Below, in pieces: positions 63,060-64,000 of a DNA stretch of 64,000 nucleotides. The DNA lies in NCBI RefSeq assembly GCF_902506095.1, contig NZ_LR733293.1, positions 4,073,476 through 4,137,475 of the forward strand, given 5' to 3'. This stretch comes from Arthrobacter sp. 9AX. GTDB lineage: Bacteria > Actinomycetota > Actinomycetes > Actinomycetales > Micrococcaceae. The notes below the pieces were generated by a model. That model had not been told where the DNA came from, searched no databases, and saw only the letters and a program-made list of their open reading frames with translations. How positions within the stretch are numbered: the first letter of the stretch is position 1; each line of letters opens with the position of its first letter. Both the position numbers and the translations under genes were made by a program.

Positions 63060-63317
63060 ATGCACAGCTGGGATGGCGACATGGGCGTTTGGGGCTACAC
63101 GATGATGAGTATCAGCATGCTGGTCGTGTGGGGGGCGATCATAGCGGGCATCATCCTGCTGGCACGTTCCCTGCGCACCCCAAACCAGCAGAACCAGCAG
63201 TTCCCCTCCCCCAGGACGGCCGAGGACCTGCTGGCTGAACGCTTCGCGCGTGAGGAAATCGACGCCACGGAATATCAGGACAGACTTAATGTCCTGCGCC
63301 GGCGTCCGGGCACATAG
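63060..63317 (+). CDS. SHOCT-domain membrane protein
   Basis: 85 aa from ATG 63060 (GAAGGG upstream). One membrane helix (MSISMLVVWGAIIAGIILLA), a short Gln-rich linker, and a C-terminal SHOCT motif AEDLLAERFAREEIDATEYQ. SHOCT domains are short helical modules thought to aid oligomerisation. First gene of a three-gene run with DUF3040 and hemerythrin. Confidence 0.8.
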   Translation: MHSWDGDMGVWGYTMMSISMLVVWGAIIAGIILLARSLRTPNQQNQQFPSPRTAEDLLAERFAREEIDATEYQDRLNVLRRRPGT

Positions 63318-63429
63318 CTACCGCTTTGGGCCAGCGTCCGGTCATGGCGCTGGGGGGCCTGGCGGGAACCGGCCGCTCCAGCGGCGTGACAATTCAAAGC
63401 ACAAGAAGACATACACACTGGAGGCCACC

Positions 63430-63678
63430 GTGCCGCTTTCGGAATTCGAGAAACGGGAGCTCGAAAGAATCAGCAATGGCCTCGGGAAGGACGATCCCCG
63501 GCTTGCCGTGCTGCTTGGCCAGGATGCCTTCATGCTCATCCTGGTGGTCGGTCTGATGCTCAAGGCTCCGCTGCTGGGGATTACCGGATTTGCTGTCATG
63601 AGCGCTGCCGGGTATTGGAGCACAACGGACGTGTGCCGAATTTTGGCCGGGGGCAGGCAAGGAGCTCGGGAATCATGA
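63430..63678 (+). CDS. DUF3040 family membrane protein
   Basis: 82 aa from GTG 63430, GGAGG upstream. The N-terminus PLSEFEKRELERISNGLGKD DPRLA matches DUF3040 (PLSExExRxLExIExxL...DP), then one or two membrane helices (FMLILVVGLMLKAPLLGITG). Function unknown. Its stop overlaps the hemerythrin start (ATGA). Confidence 0.8.
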   Translation: MPLSEFEKRELERISNGLGKDDPRLAVLLGQDAFMLILVVGLMLKAPLLGITGFAVMSAAGYWSTTDVCRILAGGRQGARES

Positions 63679-64000
63679 ACCATGGCAAGAATGCCGCGTC
63701 CGAGGCACGGTCACTGCAGGCAGTTCAGGAGCATCATGCCGACATGCTCAGGCAGCTGAACGGCCTTGTCGGGCGATTGACCGATGCTGTTCAAGAAGAC
63801 GATGCGGCTGCCGAACAGAAAGCCCAGGCGGCGCTTCTGGATTGGTGCGACAGGGACCTTGTTCCCCATGCGCTGGCCGAAGAGGGACCTTTATACGCAG
63901 GACCGGGTGCTAAGCCCGAGGGCAGGCTCTTGGTGGAAGGGATGCTGGCTGAGCATCGTGTGATAGTCGACCTTGTGGAGGAACTGCGCACATCCAACGG
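63675..64000 (+). CDS. Hemerythrin-domain protein (partial)
   Basis: ATG 63675 overlaps the DUF3040 stop. At least 108 residues before the window ends. Iron-ligand His residues of the HHE fold appear in VQEHHADMLRQLNG, LVPHALAEEGPLY and MLAEHRVIVDLVEEL. Hemerythrin domains bind O2 or NO at a di-iron centre, fitting the stress/hypoxia theme of the surrounding genes. The C-terminus lies outside the window. Confidence 0.85.
   Translation, partial: MNHGKNAASEARSLQAVQEHHADMLRQLNGLVGRLTDAVQEDDAAAEQKAQAALLDWCDRDLVPHALAEEGPLYAGPGAKPEGRLLVEGMLAEHRVIVDLVEELRTSN

Noticed and set aside
1-64000. CRISPR array, rRNA, complete tRNA or phage structural genes
   Set aside because: Looked for regular spaced repeats, rRNA-like and full cloverleaf sequences, and capsid, tail or terminase genes; none were seen.

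Overview
The window is high-GC Gram-positive DNA: clean Shine-Dalgarno sites, frequent GTG/TTG starts and overlapping ATGA/GTGA junctions. Gene content (DUF2510, DUF4192, AMIN-like and DUF3040 proteins, IS481, actinobacterial TraD/VirD4-type remnants, universal stress proteins with FMN split-barrel proteins) points to an actinobacterium, probably Micrococcaceae such as Arthrobacter or Pseudarthrobacter. That placement is inference; there is no rRNA or complete tRNA gene to anchor it.

Layout. (1) 0-5.5 kb: a decaying accessory stretch. It holds a DUF2510 gene stopped at its conserved Trp, a twice-frameshifted AMIN-like gene, a frameshifted SDR, small membrane proteins and two copies of a dispersed structured repeat. 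(2) 5.8-14.2 kb: an intact catabolic locus. A LacI-type regulator and a candidate operator face a nucleoside hydrolase, an NMT1/SsuA-type ABC transporter with a fused double permease, an amidohydrolase and an arylsulfotransferase-like protein. (3) 14.2-23.6 kb: mobile and broken genes (IS3 remnant, EAL, GNAT, serine recombinase, traD copy 1), with a PD-(D/E)XK-like nuclease, a DprA, an FAD monooxygenase and a third copy of the repeat. (4) 23.7-37.2 kb: an unusual island framed on the left by traD copy 1 and interrupted at 30.9-31.4 kb by traD copy 2. It carries a GMC oxidoreductase-DUF1080 fusion, a starch-binding-like protein, a 1152-aa metallopeptidase-like protein, a PASTA lipoprotein/membrane/DUF922 operon, a lipase with an Ada-like Cys/His tail, and an unknown protein. 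Five direct-repeat boxes, GTAAC-N6-GTAAC, lie upstream of its transcription units, each in the same orientation relative to the next gene; this is the best candidate here for an undescribed co-regulated system. (5) 37.4-48.1 kb: hypothetical and plasmid-like genes, a tRNA 3'-end fragment (probable attachment-site scar), a membrane-anchored DnaQ exonuclease with a zinc knuckle, DUF4192, an IS481 element with a 6-bp target duplication, and a two-gene cassette between imperfect direct repeats. (6) 48.6-64 kb: a stress/dormancy-type region with two universal stress proteins, three PPOX-like flavoproteins, a Ca/Mg-type P-type ATPase, a polysaccharide deacetylase, and SHOCT, DUF3040 and hemerythrin proteins. 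Five sites resembling the DosR/DevR box precede several of its units.

How it works together (inference). The 5.8-14.2 kb locus looks like inducible capture and breakdown of a nucleoside- or base-like compound. The 23.7-37.2 kb island looks like a set of enzymes and envelope proteins switched by one OmpR-type regulator (GlnR- or MtrA-like). The last 15 kb look like a hypoxia/redox regulon comparable in content to the mycobacterial DosR regulon. Many accessory genes carry single-base indels, several in G/C runs, or nonsense changes. The very long genes are intact, so genuine decay is more likely than a uniformly poor sequence, but reads should be checked.
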